Source: JBFXDI01 sp050181295 (lineage in GTDB: Bacteria; Pseudomonadota; Alphaproteobacteria; Rhizobiales; Aestuariivirgaceae). From it: 64,000 nucleotides of DNA. The notes below the pieces were generated by a model. That model made no database searches and was not told the origin of the DNA. It saw only the letters and a list, made by a program, of their open reading frames with translations. The position numbers and the translations under genes are program-made. This document shows, one piece after another, positions 26,584-35,044 of this stretch (the stretch's first letter is position 1; each line of letters starts with the position of its first letter). The stretch spans positions 1 through 64,000 of the forward strand of contig JBFXDI010000001.1 in assembly GCA_050181295.1 (NCBI GenBank). Direction: 5' to 3'.

Positions 26584-26779
26584 GAACCCCCGCGCAGCTT
26601 TCTCCGAAGAACGACCTCGGGGAGGCAGGAAGCGCCTTCGAGGTCACGTCTCCCCAACGTGCATAAGCAATCACGATCCGCCGGTCTGCAGGAGGCCGGG
26701 CGGGTCGTGATCCAAGGCAAGATGGGATCGCACCCGCGCTCCTGCAAGACCCCGCACAGGAGTCCAGACGGCTGACTTA
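26584..26779 (-). promoter_or_regulatory. Highly structured terC leader, candidate riboswitch-like RNA
   Basis: The 196 bases between the VOC stop and terC hold several long inverted repeats, given here as plus-strand positions. Pair a: 26739-26751 with 26683-26694 (12 bp, one bulged base). Pair b: 26699-26711 with 26670-26682 (12 of 13 positions). Pair c: CGAGGTC 26639-26645 with GACCTCG 26613-26619. Pair d: CTCCCC 26650-26655 with GGGGAG 26619-26624. a and b interleave, c and d interleave, and arm a can alternatively pair with 26757-26762. Such mutually exclusive or pseudoknotted stems suggest a switching RNA. TTGGGGAG occurs on the minus strand at about 26650-26657, as in Mn-sensing yybP-ykoY RNAs, but I cannot recover that whole motif. 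Confidence 0.5.
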
Positions 26780-27223
26780 CTAGGCGAGTGGCCGCTCGCC
26801 GAGATCCTCGGCGAGCCTCAGGAGGTAGCCGTCCGGATCCTGGACAAGGAACTGCCGCTGCCCGACCTCGACGTCGCCCGCCCTGTACCAGGCCTCCTCG
26901 CAGGCCATGAAGAGCGGCCAGCCCGCCTCCTTAAGCCGCGCCAGGACGGGACCGACGGCCGGAACCTCGATCTGGAAGTTGATGCCCCTGCCGAGGGGCG
27001 GCTCAAGGCCGCCCGTGAGCCACTGCCTCGAGGCCGGATCCCGCTGCTCCAGCATCACCTGGGCTCCGTCGAGGTCGAGATAGGCAAAGCCATCTTCCGG
27101 CCTGTCATAGGCGATCCGGAAGCCGATCAGCCCGGTCCAGAAGCGGAGGCTGCGCGCGAGGTCGGTCACCAGGAATTCAGGCACCAGTCTGGCGAACTTC
27201 AGGACATTGCGGGCTTTTGTCAT
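26780..27223 (-). CDS. VOC family protein (glyoxalase/bleomycin-resistance type)
   Basis: 147 residues in two beta-alpha-beta-beta-beta modules: PEFLVTDLARSLRFWTGLIGFRIAYDRPEDGFAYLDLDGAQVMLEQ and INFQIEVPAVGPVLARLKEAGWPLF...FLVQDPDGYLLRLAE. Similar proteins are annotated as bleomycin-resistance-like, but the ligand is unknown. It is between mntH and terC on the same strand. Confidence 0.85.
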   Translation of the reverse strand: MTKARNVLKFARLVPEFLVTDLARSLRFWTGLIGFRIAYDRPEDGFAYLDLDGAQVMLEQRDPASRQWLTGGLEPPLGRGINFQIEVPAVGPVLARLKEAGWPLFMACEEAWYRAGDVEVGQRQFLVQDPDGYLLRLAEDLGERPLA

Positions 27224-27253
27224 CGCGGGCGGAGCTCCTGTGGGGAGCTGAGC

Positions 27254-28600
27254 TTAACCGATGAGGAAGTCCAGGATGAGCTTCAGATTGAGCGCGACGA
27301 TCAGAAGCGCCACCACGCCGGCGGCGATGCTCACGATCCTCGGCGCTGCGAGCGGCCCGAGCTTCTTGCGGTCGGCCGTGAAGAGCACGAGCGGGATGAC
27401 CGCGAAGGGAAGCTGCAGGCTCAGCACCACCTGGCTCAGGATCAGGAGCTTGGCCGTCGCGCCCTCCCCGAACATCACCGTCACCACCACCGCGGGCACG
27501 ATGGCGACCGCCCGGGTGACCAGCCGGCGCAGCCAGGGCGCGAGCCTGAGCCGCAGGAAGCCTTCCATGACGATCTGGCCCGCAAGCGTGGCGGTGACGG
27601 TCGAGGAGAGGCCACAGGCGAGGAGTGCTATGGCGAAGAGAGTGGGCGCCGTGGTCGAACCCACGAGCGGCGCAAGCAGCTCATGCGCGTTCTCGAGCGA
27701 TTCCACCTCGACCTCCCCTTTGGCGTGGAAGGTCGCCGCCGCGAGGATCAGGATCGAGGCGTTGACGAGGAGCGCGAAGCTTAGCGCGATGGCGGAATCG
27801 AAGGTGGCGAAGCGGATCGCCTCGCGCCGGCCTTCGAGGGAAGGCTCGAACGCCCGCGTCTGCACGATGCCGGAGTGGAGATAGAGATTGTGCGGCATGA
27901 CGGTTGCCCCGACGATGCCGAGCGCCAGATAGAGCATGCCCTGGTCGGTCACGATGTCGCTGGTCGGTATCAGCCCGTCCACGACCGCCGCGACATCGGG
28001 TTGGGCGAGCACGATCTGGCCGACGAAGCAGGCGAAGATGACGGCCAGCAGCGAGATGATGAAGGCCTCGATCCAGCGGAAGCCCTTGCTCTGGAGGTAG
28101 AGCACGAGGAAGACGTCGAGCGCCGTGATGACGACGCCGAAGGCGAGCGGAATGCCGAAGAGAAGCTTGAGGCCGATCGCCGTGCCGATGACCTCGGCGA
28201 GGTCGGTGGCGCAGATGGCGAGTTCCGCAAGCAGCCAGAGCGGACGCGAGACCCAGGCGGGGTAGGCATCGCGGCAGGCTTGCGCGAGGTCGCGGCCGCT
28301 CGCGAAGGCAAGCCTCGCGGCGAGCGACTGGAGGAGGATGGCCATAAGGCTCGACAGCACCACCACCGGCAGGAGCGCGTAGGCGTAGGTCGAGCCGCCG
28401 GCGAGCGACGTCGCCCAGTTGCCGGGGTCCATGTAGCCGACCGCCACGAGATAGCCCGGTCCGAGGAAGGCGACGAAGCGGCGCCACGGCATCGTGCCGA
28501 CGATGGGGATGGAGCGGTGGACATCCGAGAGCGGCGGCTCGGCGCTGCTCGTTCGCCATCCCCTGTCGGTCGCCGCTGGCTCCTCGGTGCGCTTCAACAT
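27254..28600 (-). CDS. mntH: Nramp-family divalent metal transporter MntH
   Basis: 448 residues, about 11 membrane helices. The metal-binding motif of helix 1, DPGN (58-61, in [15 protein letters not shown]), and of helix 6, MPHN (in [14 protein letters not shown]), are both intact. Nramp proteins import Mn(II) and other divalent metals with protons. The N-terminal tail of about 40 residues is polar. ATG 28600 is immediately downstream of a region with a GCAA-N5-TTGC palindrome, a candidate manganese-repressor site. Confidence 0.93.
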   Translation of the reverse strand: MLKRTEEPAATDRGWRTSSAEPPLSDVHRSIPIVGTMPWRRFVAFLGPGYLVAVGYMDPGNWATSLAGGSTYAYALLPVVVLSSLMAILLQSLAARLAFASGRDLAQACRDAYPAWVSRPLWLLAELAICATDLAEVIGTAIGLKLLFGIPLAFGVVITALDVFLVLYLQSKGFRWIEAFIISLLAVIFACFVGQIVLAQPDVAAVVDGLIPTSDIVTDQGMLYLALGIVGATVMPHNLYLHSGIVQTRAFEPSLEGRREAIRFATFDSAIALSFALLVNASILILAAATFHAKGEVEVESLENAHELLAPLVGSTTAPTLFAIALLACGLSSTVTATLAGQIVMEGFLRLRLAPWLRRLVTRAVAIVPAVVVTVMFGEGATAKLLILSQVVLSLQLPFAVIPLVLFTADRKKLGPLAAPRIVSIAAGVVALLIVALNLKLILDFLIG

Positions 28601-28634
28601 GCCTTGCAGGCTTTATTGCTTTTAAGAACGGTTC

Positions 28635-28647
28635 GCAATTATCTTGC
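28635..28647. promoter_or_regulatory. Palindrome GCAA-N5-TTGC upstream of mntH
   Basis: GCAATTATCTTGC lies 35 bases upstream of the mntH ATG. In rhizobia mntH is repressed by Mur, a manganese-responsive Fur protein, at AT-rich sites with TGCAA-type half-sites. The match is partial and the regulator is not in the window. Confidence 0.4.
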
Positions 28648-28728
28648 CGACATGCCCCGCGTCAAGCGCGCCGTTGACACCATCCCGTTTGCCTTACAGA
28701 GTGCGCCGCGCGCGAAAGGACCGCTCCG

Positions 28729-28827
28729 ATGAACAAGACCAGCATCCGGCTCGAAGGGACGAATGATCCCATGGCAGCCCTTGCGGTCGCGGTCCGGAAG
28801 GCCACGAAAACGTCCACCGCGTCCTGA
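28729..28827 (+). CDS. Possible 32-residue leader peptide upstream of asd
   Basis: ATG 28729, with AAAGGA eight bases upstream, opens a 32-codon frame ending TGA at 28825-28827. The peptide starts MNKTSIRLEG and ends A-T-K-T-S-T-A-S, so Thr, Lys and Ser codons crowd just before the stop. Asd makes the precursor of threonine, lysine and methionine, so these could be control codons of an attenuator (see 28830-28882). It is otherwise unlike any small protein I know. TTGACA occurs at 28674-28679. Confidence 0.4.
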   Translation: MNKTSIRLEGTNDPMAALAVAVRKATKTSTAS

Positions 28828-28829
28828 TT

Positions 28830-28882
28830 CGCCTCAACCGGACTGTCCTGAAATCCGGCCCGAGGCGAGCCGGCAGGATTTT
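28830..28882 (+). promoter_or_regulatory. Candidate transcription attenuator before asd
   Basis: Two mutually exclusive hairpins. Hairpin 1: CGCCTC (28830-28835) and CCGGA (28838-28842) pair with TCCGG (28854-28858) and GAGGCG (28862-28867). Hairpin 2: TCCTG (28846-28850) and CCGGC (28855-28859) pair with GCCGG (28869-28873) and CAGGA (28874-28878), followed by TTTT (28879-28882). Hairpin 1 begins two bases after the leader-peptide stop, so a ribosome finishing the peptide would block it and favour the terminator-like hairpin 2. Hairpin 2 has a 4-base bulge and a short T-run, which weakens the case. Confidence 0.4.
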
Positions 28883-28921
28883 GCCGTGTCGCCCGCGCCC
28901 TGAGAAAACTGGAGCTGACCC

Positions 28922-29959
28922 ATGGGTTACCGAGTAGCCGTCGTTGGAGCCACCGGCAATGTCGGCCGCGAGATGCTCGCCATCCTGGCGGAGCGCGAAT
29001 TTCCGGTCGAGGAGGTCTACGCCATCGCCTCGCGCCGCTCGATGGGCGTGGACGTTTCCTTTGGCGACCGGACGCTCCAGTGCAAGGATCTCGAGCAGTT
29101 CGATTTCCGCAATGTCGATTTCGTGCTGATGTCGGCGGGCTCGGCCGTCTCGAAGGAATGGTCGCCGAGGATCGGCGCCATGGGCGCCCTCGTCATCGAC
29201 AACTCCTCCTGCTGGCGCTACGACGCGGGAGTGCCGCTGGTGGTGCCGGAGGTCAACGCGTCCGTGCTCGAGGAGTACATGGCGCGCAAGACCCGCAAGA
29301 ACATCATCGCCAATCCCAACTGCTCGACCGCGCAGCTCGTCGTGGTGCTGAAGCCCCTGCATGACATCGCGCGCATCCGGCGCGTGGTGGTCTCGACCTA
29401 CCAGTCGGTCTCGGGCGCGGGCAAGGATGGCATGGACGAGCTTTGGACCCAGACCAAGGGTATCTTCGTCACCGATGCGCCGGAGCCGAAGAAGTTCACC
29501 AAGCAGATCGCCTTCAACGTCATTCCCCACATCGACGTCTTCATGGACGACGGCTCGACCAAGGAGGAATGGAAGATGATGGCCGAGACGAAGAAGATCC
29601 TCGACCCGAAGATCAAGCTCACAGCGACCTGCGTGCGCGTGCCGGTGTTCGTCGGACATTCCGAGGCGGTCAACATCGAGTTCGAGAAGCCGATCAGCGC
29701 CGAGGAGGCGCGCGACGTGCTGCGCGAGGCGCCGGGCTGCCTCGTCGTCGACAAGCGCGAGAATGGTGGGTACGTGACGCCGGTCGAATGCGTCGGCGAT
29801 TACGCGACCTTCGTGTCGCGCATCCGCGAGGACATGACGGCGGAGAACGCCCTGAACCTGTGGATCGTGTCGGACAATTTGCGGAAGGGTGCGGCGCTGA
29901 ACACGGTGCAGATCGCCGAAACACTCATCAATCGCGGCCTGCTGCGGCAGGCCGCCTGA
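28922..29959 (+). CDS. asd: Aspartate-semialdehyde dehydrogenase
   Basis: 345 residues. NADP-dependent reduction of aspartyl phosphate to aspartate semialdehyde, the branch to lysine, threonine and methionine and to diaminopimelate for the cell wall. Rossmann motif GATGNVG (9-15), catalytic Cys134 in NPNCST, and the substrate-binding YQSVSGAG. Length matches the usual bacterial enzyme. A GGAG site lies 8 bases before ATG 28922. Confidence 0.94.
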   Translation: MGYRVAVVGATGNVGREMLAILAEREFPVEEVYAIASRRSMGVDVSFGDRTLQCKDLEQFDFRNVDFVLMSAGSAVSKEWSPRIGAMGALVIDNSSCWRYDAGVPLVVPEVNASVLEEYMARKTRKNIIANPNCSTAQLVVVLKPLHDIARIRRVVVSTYQSVSGAGKDGMDELWTQTKGIFVTDAPEPKKFTKQIAFNVIPHIDVFMDDGSTKEEWKMMAETKKILDPKIKLTATCVRVPVFVGHSEAVNIEFEKPISAEEARDVLREAPGCLVVDKRENGGYVTPVECVGDYATFVSRIREDMTAENALNLWIVSDNLRKGAALNTVQIAETLINRGLLRQAA

Positions 29960-30080
29960 TACGCGCAACCGGAACGCCACAAACCTTCCGATCGGGCGAC
30001 GCAAGCCAGCGCTCGCCCGATCCGCCTTCCCGGCGCTCCCTCATAGGAAGCACCGGCTCGCACCGCAATCGGCCGTCGGC

Positions 30081-30260
30081 TTAATGGCCCGAAAGCTGGG
30101 CCTCCATGCGGGCGATCTCGTCCTTCAGTTTCAATTTCTTGCGCTTCAACTCGGCGATGTGCAGGTCATCCGCAGCGGGATGGGTCAGCTCTTCCGCAAT
30201 CTCGGCCTCGAGGGCCCGGTGCTTGGCTGACAACTCACTGAGATGCGCTTGGACGGTCAT
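30081..30260 (-). CDS. DUF465 (YdcH family) small protein
   Basis: 59 residues from ATG 30260, with GGAGG upstream. A single amphipathic helix pair (HLSELSAKHRALEAEIAEELTHPAADDLHIAELKRKKLKLKDEIARM) typical of DUF465, likely a coiled-coil dimer. Function unknown. A second, divergent DUF465 gene starts 153 bases away. Confidence 0.85.
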   Translation of the reverse strand: MTVQAHLSELSAKHRALEAEIAEELTHPAADDLHIAELKRKKLKLKDEIARMEAQLSGH

Positions 30261-30413
30261 CCACACCTCCATATTTCATGAGTCCGACAAAAGGCAGTGT
30301 GACACAGATGCGACGGCTTGTCGAACGCGCGCTGGTTGATGGCTGTTCCGGAGACTTGCGCGTGGCTGCGAAGCCCGCGACAATGCAGCCGGTCGAGCGA
30401 GAGGGACGGCCGG

Positions 30414-30617
30414 ATGGACCTTTCGACGGAGGAGTTGCGGGAACGCCTCCTGCAGATCAAGCAGCAGCACCGCGATCTCGACGCGGCGATTGCGAGCCTC
30501 GAAGCGAGCGGGACGGCCGACGCCCTGCAGCTCAGGCGGCTCAAGAAGCAGAAACTGCTGCTGAAGGACCAGATCGGAATGATCGAGGACCAGCTTCTGC
30601 CGGACATTATCGCGTAG
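30414..30617 (+). CDS. Second DUF465-like small coiled-coil protein
   Basis: 67 residues from ATG 30414 (AGAGGGA before it). LSTEELRERLLQIKQQHRDLDAAIASLEASGTADALQLRRLKKQKLLLKDQIGMIEDQLLPDIIA has the same KKQKLLLKDQI motif as DUF465. The open frame to 30318 adds an unlikely tail. The pair of divergent homologues suggests gene duplication. Confidence 0.8.
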   Translation: MDLSTEELRERLLQIKQQHRDLDAAIASLEASGTADALQLRRLKKQKLLLKDQIGMIEDQLLPDIIA

Positions 30618-30625
30618 GACGCTCA

Positions 30626-31282
30626 ATGGTCTTCGACATGAGCCGCAGGGCCGTTCTCCGGCGCCTCACCGGCCTTCTGCCGCTCATTGCGCTCGCCCAA
30701 GACCCTGCCCGGGCGCAGAACGGCATGATCCGCATCCTCGCCTATGGCGACAGCCTCACCGCCGGCTACGGTCTGCGGGAAAGCGAGGCCTTTCCGGCCC
30801 GGCTCGAGGCAGCGCTCCGCGCCCGCGGGCAACAGGTCACGGTGATCAACGGAGGGGTTTCCGGAGACACCTCCCGCGGGGGCCTCGAGCGGCTCGAATG
30901 GACCCTTTCCGACCCCCCGAACGCGGTGATCCTGGAACTTGGCGCGAACGATGCGCTGCGCGGCATTTCCGCCGCCGAAACCCGTGCCAACCTGCGCGCC
31001 ATGCTTAGAAAGCTTGCCGACCGGAAGATTCCGGTGCTGCTCGCCGGGATGCGCGCGCCGCGCAATCTCGGGTCCGACTACGAGAACGAGTTCAACCCGA
31101 TCTTTGCCGAGCTCGCGACGGAGTTCGGGGTCGAATTCTACCCGTTCTTCCTGGAGGGGGTCGCCGCCGAACCGACGCTCAACCAGCCGGACGGCATGCA
31201 CCCGAACGCCAAGGGCGTGGAGAGGATCGTCGAGCAGATGCTCGACCCCGTCCTCAAGCTCATCAACCGGTTGCGCGGCTGA
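30626..31282 (+). CDS. SGNH/GDSL arylesterase (TesA-like)
   Basis: 218 residues. Residues 1-30 form a signal peptide (RRAVLRRLTGLLPLIALA, A-R-A cleavage). Block I GDSLTAGYG (nucleophile Ser43), a Gly in block II, GANDALRG in block III and the DGMHPNAKG block V with catalytic Asp and His. The family hydrolyses esters and thioesters in the periplasm. ATG 30626 follows the upstream DUF465 stop by eight bases. Confidence 0.9.
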   Translation: MVFDMSRRAVLRRLTGLLPLIALAQDPARAQNGMIRILAYGDSLTAGYGLRESEAFPARLEAALRARGQQVTVINGGVSGDTSRGGLERLEWTLSDPPNAVILELGANDALRGISAAETRANLRAMLRKLADRKIPVLLAGMRAPRNLGSDYENEFNPIFAELATEFGVEFYPFFLEGVAAEPTLNQPDGMHPNAKGVERIVEQMLDPVLKLINRLRG

Positions 31283-31359
31283 GGCGCGGGGCCCACATTA
31301 GGCGCTAAGAGATTCGCGACAAGCGAACGGACCGGACCCCGCATTCGAGGAGGCCCGCC

Positions 31360-31935
31360 ATGCCCCGTCTCTTCACCGGCATCGAAATCCCGCCCGACAT
31401 TGCAGCCGACCTCGACCTGATGAAGGGCGGAGTGTGGGGCGCACGCTGGATCGAGCCGGAGAACTTTCACCTCACCTTGAGATTTGTCGGTGACGTTGAC
31501 GAAAACGTCAGCTCCGAGCTTGCCCTGATGCTGCAGGGCGTCTCGCCTCCGGCCTTCACAATGCAATTGCGGGGCGTGGGAGCCTTCGGAGGCGCCAAGC
31601 CGCACACGATCTACACCGGTGTTCCGGAGAATCCCGCCTTGCGGCGGCTCCAGGCTGCGCAGGAGCGCATCTGCCAGGCGGTGGGGCTGCCGCCGGAGCA
31701 GCGGAAATATACGCCGCATGTGACGCTGGCCCGTCTTAGGCAGGCCAATGCCGGCGAGGTCCAGCGCTTCATCGCCGCCCACAATCTCTATGCGAGCCGT
31801 CCCTTCGAGGTGACGAGCTTCGTCCTCTTCTCCTCCCGTCCTTCGCGGGGTGGCGGCCCCTATGCCGTCGTGGAGCGCTTCGATCTGCGCCGACAGGAGC
31901 CCGATCTTTCCAGCCGCGCGGCGGCCGGGCGCTGA
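31360..31935 (+). CDS. thpR: RNA 2',3'-cyclic phosphodiesterase ThpR (LigT)
   Basis: 191 residues of the 2H phosphoesterase superfamily. The two HxTx motifs are HLTL (37-40) and HVTL (120-123), which form the active site that opens 2',3'-cyclic phosphates on RNA. RLFTGIEIPPDIAADL and the C-terminal SFVLFSSRPSRGGGPYAVVERFDL are typical. GGAGG lies 9 bases upstream. Confidence 0.92.
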   Translation: MPRLFTGIEIPPDIAADLDLMKGGVWGARWIEPENFHLTLRFVGDVDENVSSELALMLQGVSPPAFTMQLRGVGAFGGAKPHTIYTGVPENPALRRLQAAQERICQAVGLPPEQRKYTPHVTLARLRQANAGEVQRFIAAHNLYASRPFEVTSFVLFSSRPSRGGGPYAVVERFDLRRQEPDLSSRAAAGR

Positions 31936-32024
31936 AGTCTGTATTGCGTGTAACTTGAAGTCGACGCGCTCATGGCCCATATTGCATGAGCATTCAAAGG
32001 CCTAACGAGGGAGTGGATATTCCG

Positions 32025-32762
32025 ATGGCTGACCTGAACTACCGGACCGGCTCGCAGACCGGCGTCGGCGCTCGCGTCATCGACGAGGGCCTGCGCGCCT
32101 ACATGCTCCGCGTCTACAACCTCATGGCTCTCGGAGTGGCGGTAACGGCGCTCGTCGCGCTGTTCCTCGCCAACAACCAAGCGCTCATGCTCACGATCGC
32201 AAGCGGTCCCATGATGTGGGTGCTGTTCTTCGCGATCCTGGGTCTCGGCTTCTTCGCGCCGCGCCTCATCTTCTCGGGCAACAGCGCCCTGGCGCATGCG
32301 GCCTACTGGGGCTACGCGGTGCTATGGGGCCTCATCATCTCCCCGATGATCGCCCGCTACATGGGCATCGACGGCGGCAGCCTCATCGTGCAGGCGCTCG
32401 GCATCACGGCCGTCACCTTCGGCGCCACGAGCCTTGCCGGCTACGTGACGAAGCGAGACCTCTCGGGCTTCGGCGGCTTCTTCATGATGGCCTCGATCGG
32501 CCTCGTGCTGGCGATCATCGCCAACGCCATCTTCTTCCAGAGCGTGGGCATGAGCCTCGTCGTCTCGATCCTCGTCGTGCTGCTCTTTTCGGCCGTAACG
32601 GCCTGGGAGACCCAGCGGATCAAGGAGATGTATGTCGAGGGCGACGCCGTGGGCATCGCCCAGGGCAAGGCCATCTTCGGCGCCTTCATGCTCTACGGCT
32701 CGTTCGTGACCATGTTCGTGCACATCCTGAACATCCTCGGGATCATGCGCTCGAGCGACTAA
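32025..32762 (+). CDS. Bax inhibitor-1/YccA family membrane protein
   Basis: 245 residues with seven membrane helices after a short polar N-terminus. The UPF0005 signature is clear: IDEGLRAYMLRVYNLMALGVAVTALVALFL, then GAFMLYGSFVTMFVHILNILGIM at the C-terminus. Bacterial members such as YetJ act as pH-dependent Ca leak channels; YccA modulates FtsH. ATG 32025 is favoured over 31986 because family members begin near MADLNYRT. Confidence 0.9.
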   Translation: MADLNYRTGSQTGVGARVIDEGLRAYMLRVYNLMALGVAVTALVALFLANNQALMLTIASGPMMWVLFFAILGLGFFAPRLIFSGNSALAHAAYWGYAVLWGLIISPMIARYMGIDGGSLIVQALGITAVTFGATSLAGYVTKRDLSGFGGFFMMASIGLVLAIIANAIFFQSVGMSLVVSILVVLLFSAVTAWETQRIKEMYVEGDAVGIAQGKAIFGAFMLYGSFVTMFVHILNILGIMRSSD

Positions 32763-32789
32763 GTCTTTTTGCAGCAGCACCAAGGGAAT

Positions 32790-32821
32790 GGCCGGGCTTC
32801 GTCCCGGCCTTTCTCTTTTTT
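32790..32821 (+). terminator. Rho-independent terminator of the Bax-inhibitor gene
   Basis: GGCCGGG/CCCGGCC stem, loop of 6, then TTTCTCTTTTTT. It starts 28 bases after the stop codon. Confidence 0.9.
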
Positions 32822-32840
32822 GCGCCCATCCGGCACAAAC

Positions 32841-32866
32841 AACGCCCGGCTCAATGACCGGGCGTT
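32841..32866 (-). terminator. Terminator hairpin of leuC
   Basis: AACGCCCGG/CCGGGCGTT, 9 bp, loop of 8. On the minus strand it ends GGGCGTTGTTTG, 21 bases after the leuC stop; on the plus strand TTTCTG follows, so it may work both ways. Confidence 0.7.
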
Positions 32867-32886
32867 TCTGACTTTGGGAAAGCCTG

Positions 32887-34290
32887 TCAGGCCCAGTTGC
32901 GGATGTCGACGAAGTGCCCCGCGATCGCCGCCGCCGCCGCCATCTGCGGCGAGACGAGGTGGGTGCGTCCCTTGTAGCCCTGTCGGCCCTCGAAATTGCG
33001 GTTCGAGGTGGAGGCGCAACGCTCCTCGGGGCTGAGCTTGTCCGGATTCATGGCAAGGCACATGGAGCAGCCGGGCTCGCGCCATTCGAAGCCCGCCGCC
33101 TTGAAGATCCTGTCGAGGCCTTCCTGCTCGGCCTGCTGCTTCACGAGGCCCGATCCCGGCACGATCATGGCGTTGACGCCCTGATGCACGTTCCTGCCCT
33201 CGACCATGCGCGCCGCGGCCCGCAGATCCTCGATGCGCCCGTTGGTGCAGGAGCCGATGAACACCCGGTCGAGCCGGATGTCGGTGATCCGCGTGCCGGG
33301 CGCCAGGCCCATATATTTGAGCGCCCGCCACTTGGCCGCCCGCACGTTCTCGTCCTCGATCTCGTCAGGGTTGGGCACCTTGCCCTCGACCGAGGCCACG
33401 TCCTCGGGGCTCGTGCCCCAGCTCACGATGGGAGGCAGGCTTGCGGCGTCGAGCTTCACTTCGCGGTCGAAACGCGCGCCCTCGTCGGAGACGAGCGTGT
33501 CCCAGTAGCGCCGCGCCGCGTCCCAAGCCGCGCCCTTGGGCGTGCGGGGCCGGTCCTTGAGATAGGCGTAGGCGGTCTCATCGGGCGCGATGAGGCCGGC
33601 CCTCGCGCCGCCCTCGATCGACATGTTGCAGACCGTCATGCGGCCTTCCATCGAGAGGGCGCGGATGGCCTCGCCTGCATATTCGAGCACGCTTCCCGTG
33701 CCGCCGGCCGTGCCGATCTCGCCGATGATGGCGAGTATGATGTCCTTGGCGGTCACACCCTCGGGCAGCCTGCCGTCGACGGTGACGCGCATGTTCTTCG
33801 CCTGCTTCTGGATCAGCGTCTGGGTCGCGAGCACATGCTCGACCTCGGACGTGCCGATGCCATGCGCCAGCGCTCCGAAGGCGCCGTGGGTCGAGGTGTG
33901 GCTGTCGCCGCAGACGATGGTCGTGCCTGGAAGCGTGAAGCCCTGCTCCGGGCCCACGATGTGAACGATGCCCTGGCGGCGGTCGAATTCGTTGTAATAC
34001 TCGATGCCGAATTCGCGCGCGTTCTCGGCGAGCGCCGCGATCTGGATGGCGCTCTCGGGATCGGGATTGGGAAGCGACCGGTCGGTCGTCGGGACATTGT
34101 GGTCGACGACCGCCAGCGTCTTCTCGGGCGCGCGCACCTTGCGGCCGGTCATCCTTAAGCCCTCGAAGGCCTGCGGGCTCGTGACCTCATGCACGAGATG
34201 CCGGTCGATATAGAGGAGGCATGTGCCGTCCTCCTGCCGGTCGACCACGTGATCCTCGAAAATCTTGTCGTAGAGCGTGCGCGGGGCCAT
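32887..34290 (-). CDS. leuC: 3-isopropylmalate dehydratase large subunit
   Basis: 467 residues, aconitase family. Isomerises 2- to 3-isopropylmalate in leucine synthesis, with a 4Fe-4S cluster held by Cys in GSCTNGR (about 347) and GCSMC (about 407 and 410). [11 protein letters not shown] and [20 protein letters not shown] are diagnostic of LeuC. The small subunit leuD is not in the window. A consensus TATAAT lies upstream. Confidence 0.95.
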   Translation of the reverse strand: MAPRTLYDKIFEDHVVDRQEDGTCLLYIDRHLVHEVTSPQAFEGLRMTGRKVRAPEKTLAVVDHNVPTTDRSLPNPDPESAIQIAALAENAREFGIEYYNEFDRRQGIVHIVGPEQGFTLPGTTIVCGDSHTSTHGAFGALAHGIGTSEVEHVLATQTLIQKQAKNMRVTVDGRLPEGVTAKDIILAIIGEIGTAGGTGSVLEYAGEAIRALSMEGRMTVCNMSIEGGARAGLIAPDETAYAYLKDRPRTPKGAAWDAARRYWDTLVSDEGARFDREVKLDAASLPPIVSWGTSPEDVASVEGKVPNPDEIEDENVRAAKWRALKYMGLAPGTRITDIRLDRVFIGSCTNGRIEDLRAAARMVEGRNVHQGVNAMIVPGSGLVKQQAEQEGLDRIFKAAGFEWREPGCSMCLAMNPDKLSPEERCASTSNRNFEGRQGYKGRTHLVSPQMAAAAAIAGHFVDIRNWA

Positions 34291-34331
34291 GGCTTCATCT
34301 TCCGCAAGGAAATCTCGCGTTCTCTTAACCC

Positions 34332-34337
34332 ATTATA
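34332..34337 (-). promoter_or_regulatory. Sigma-70 -10 box of leuC
   Basis: The minus strand reads TATAAT here (plus ATTATA), 42 bases before the leuC start. A TTGGAT 19 bases further upstream may be the -35. The spacing is a little long. Confidence 0.5.
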
Positions 34338-34402
34338 TTTGTCCGCGAAAAGCCAAATCCAATGCATGGCGGCCGGGTCAGGATTGCGCCCCGGTTCCCG
34401 CG

Positions 34403-35044
34403 TCAGGAGCCGGCGAGGCGAGCGACGATGAAAAAGGCTTCCGCCGGCCCGCCGTCGCGGGTCGGCTCGAACGTACGATGGAGGGTGGCGAGGCGGCCAG
34501 CCCGCTCGAGCCGCGCGAAATGCTCGGAAAATCCGCCGCTCTCCCAGAATGCGCTTGCGACGACGGCCGCGAGCAGGCCGCTAGGCTTAAGGAGGCGCAA
34601 AACCTCCGGAAGCGCGCGGGCGTCCACATGGCCGGTGGTGAAGGTGCCGGCGCTCACAGCCGCGGCATACTGCCGGGACGCGACAGGCAAGGGCGCCATG
34701 AGATCGGCGGCGATCGCCTCGCGATAGATCTTCCGGCCCTGCGCCACGGTGAGCATGTCCGGCGATAGGTCGAGACCGTCCACGGGCGAGAAGCCCAGCA
34801 TCTTGAGTTCGGCGCCTAGCCGGCCCGTGCCGCAGCCGAGATCGAGGACGGGGCCTTTGCGCTCGCCCGCGTGCATCGACAGGAGCTCCGCGATCCGTAG
34901 CGTGCCCGTGAAGCGCAGGCGCTCGAAGACATCGCGGTCGTAGTCGCGCGCCCAGTCCCGATAGTGGCGGACCGCATCTTCCGCGGAGCCGAGCGCACGG
35001 GCGCGCAGCATCCTTGCGCCGGCGTCTTCCTCCTCTCCGCTCAT
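34403..35044 (-). CDS. SAM-dependent methyltransferase (second of tandem pair)
   Basis: 213 residues. SAM motif I VLDLGCGTGRLGAEL (about 64-78), GLDLSPDMLTVA as motif II and a DTGHVDARAL-like motif later (SAGTFTTGHVDARALPEVLRLLKPSG). The start segment HYRDWARDYDRDVFERLRF is shared with its upstream neighbour. ATG 35044 overlaps that gene's stop (ATGA). The substrate is unknown. Confidence 0.85.
   Translation of the reverse strand: MSGEEEDAGARMLRARALGSAEDAVRHYRDWARDYDRDVFERLRFTGTLRIAELLSMHAGERKGPVLDLGCGTGRLGAELKMLGFSPVDGLDLSPDMLTVAQGRKIYREAIAADLMAPLPVASRQYAAAVSAGTFTTGHVDARALPEVLRLLKPSGLLAAVVASAFWESGGFSEHFARLERAGRLATLHRTFEPTRDGGPAEAFFIVARLAGS

Noticed and set aside
26584..26779. Firm annotation as a yybP-ykoY manganese riboswitch
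   Set aside because: Only part of the conserved sequence is visible and the second conserved loop was not found by eye, so only a general structured-leader call is made.
28694..30004. A 436-codon minus-strand frame opposite asd
   Set aside because: Shadow of the asd gene; no domain can be recognised.
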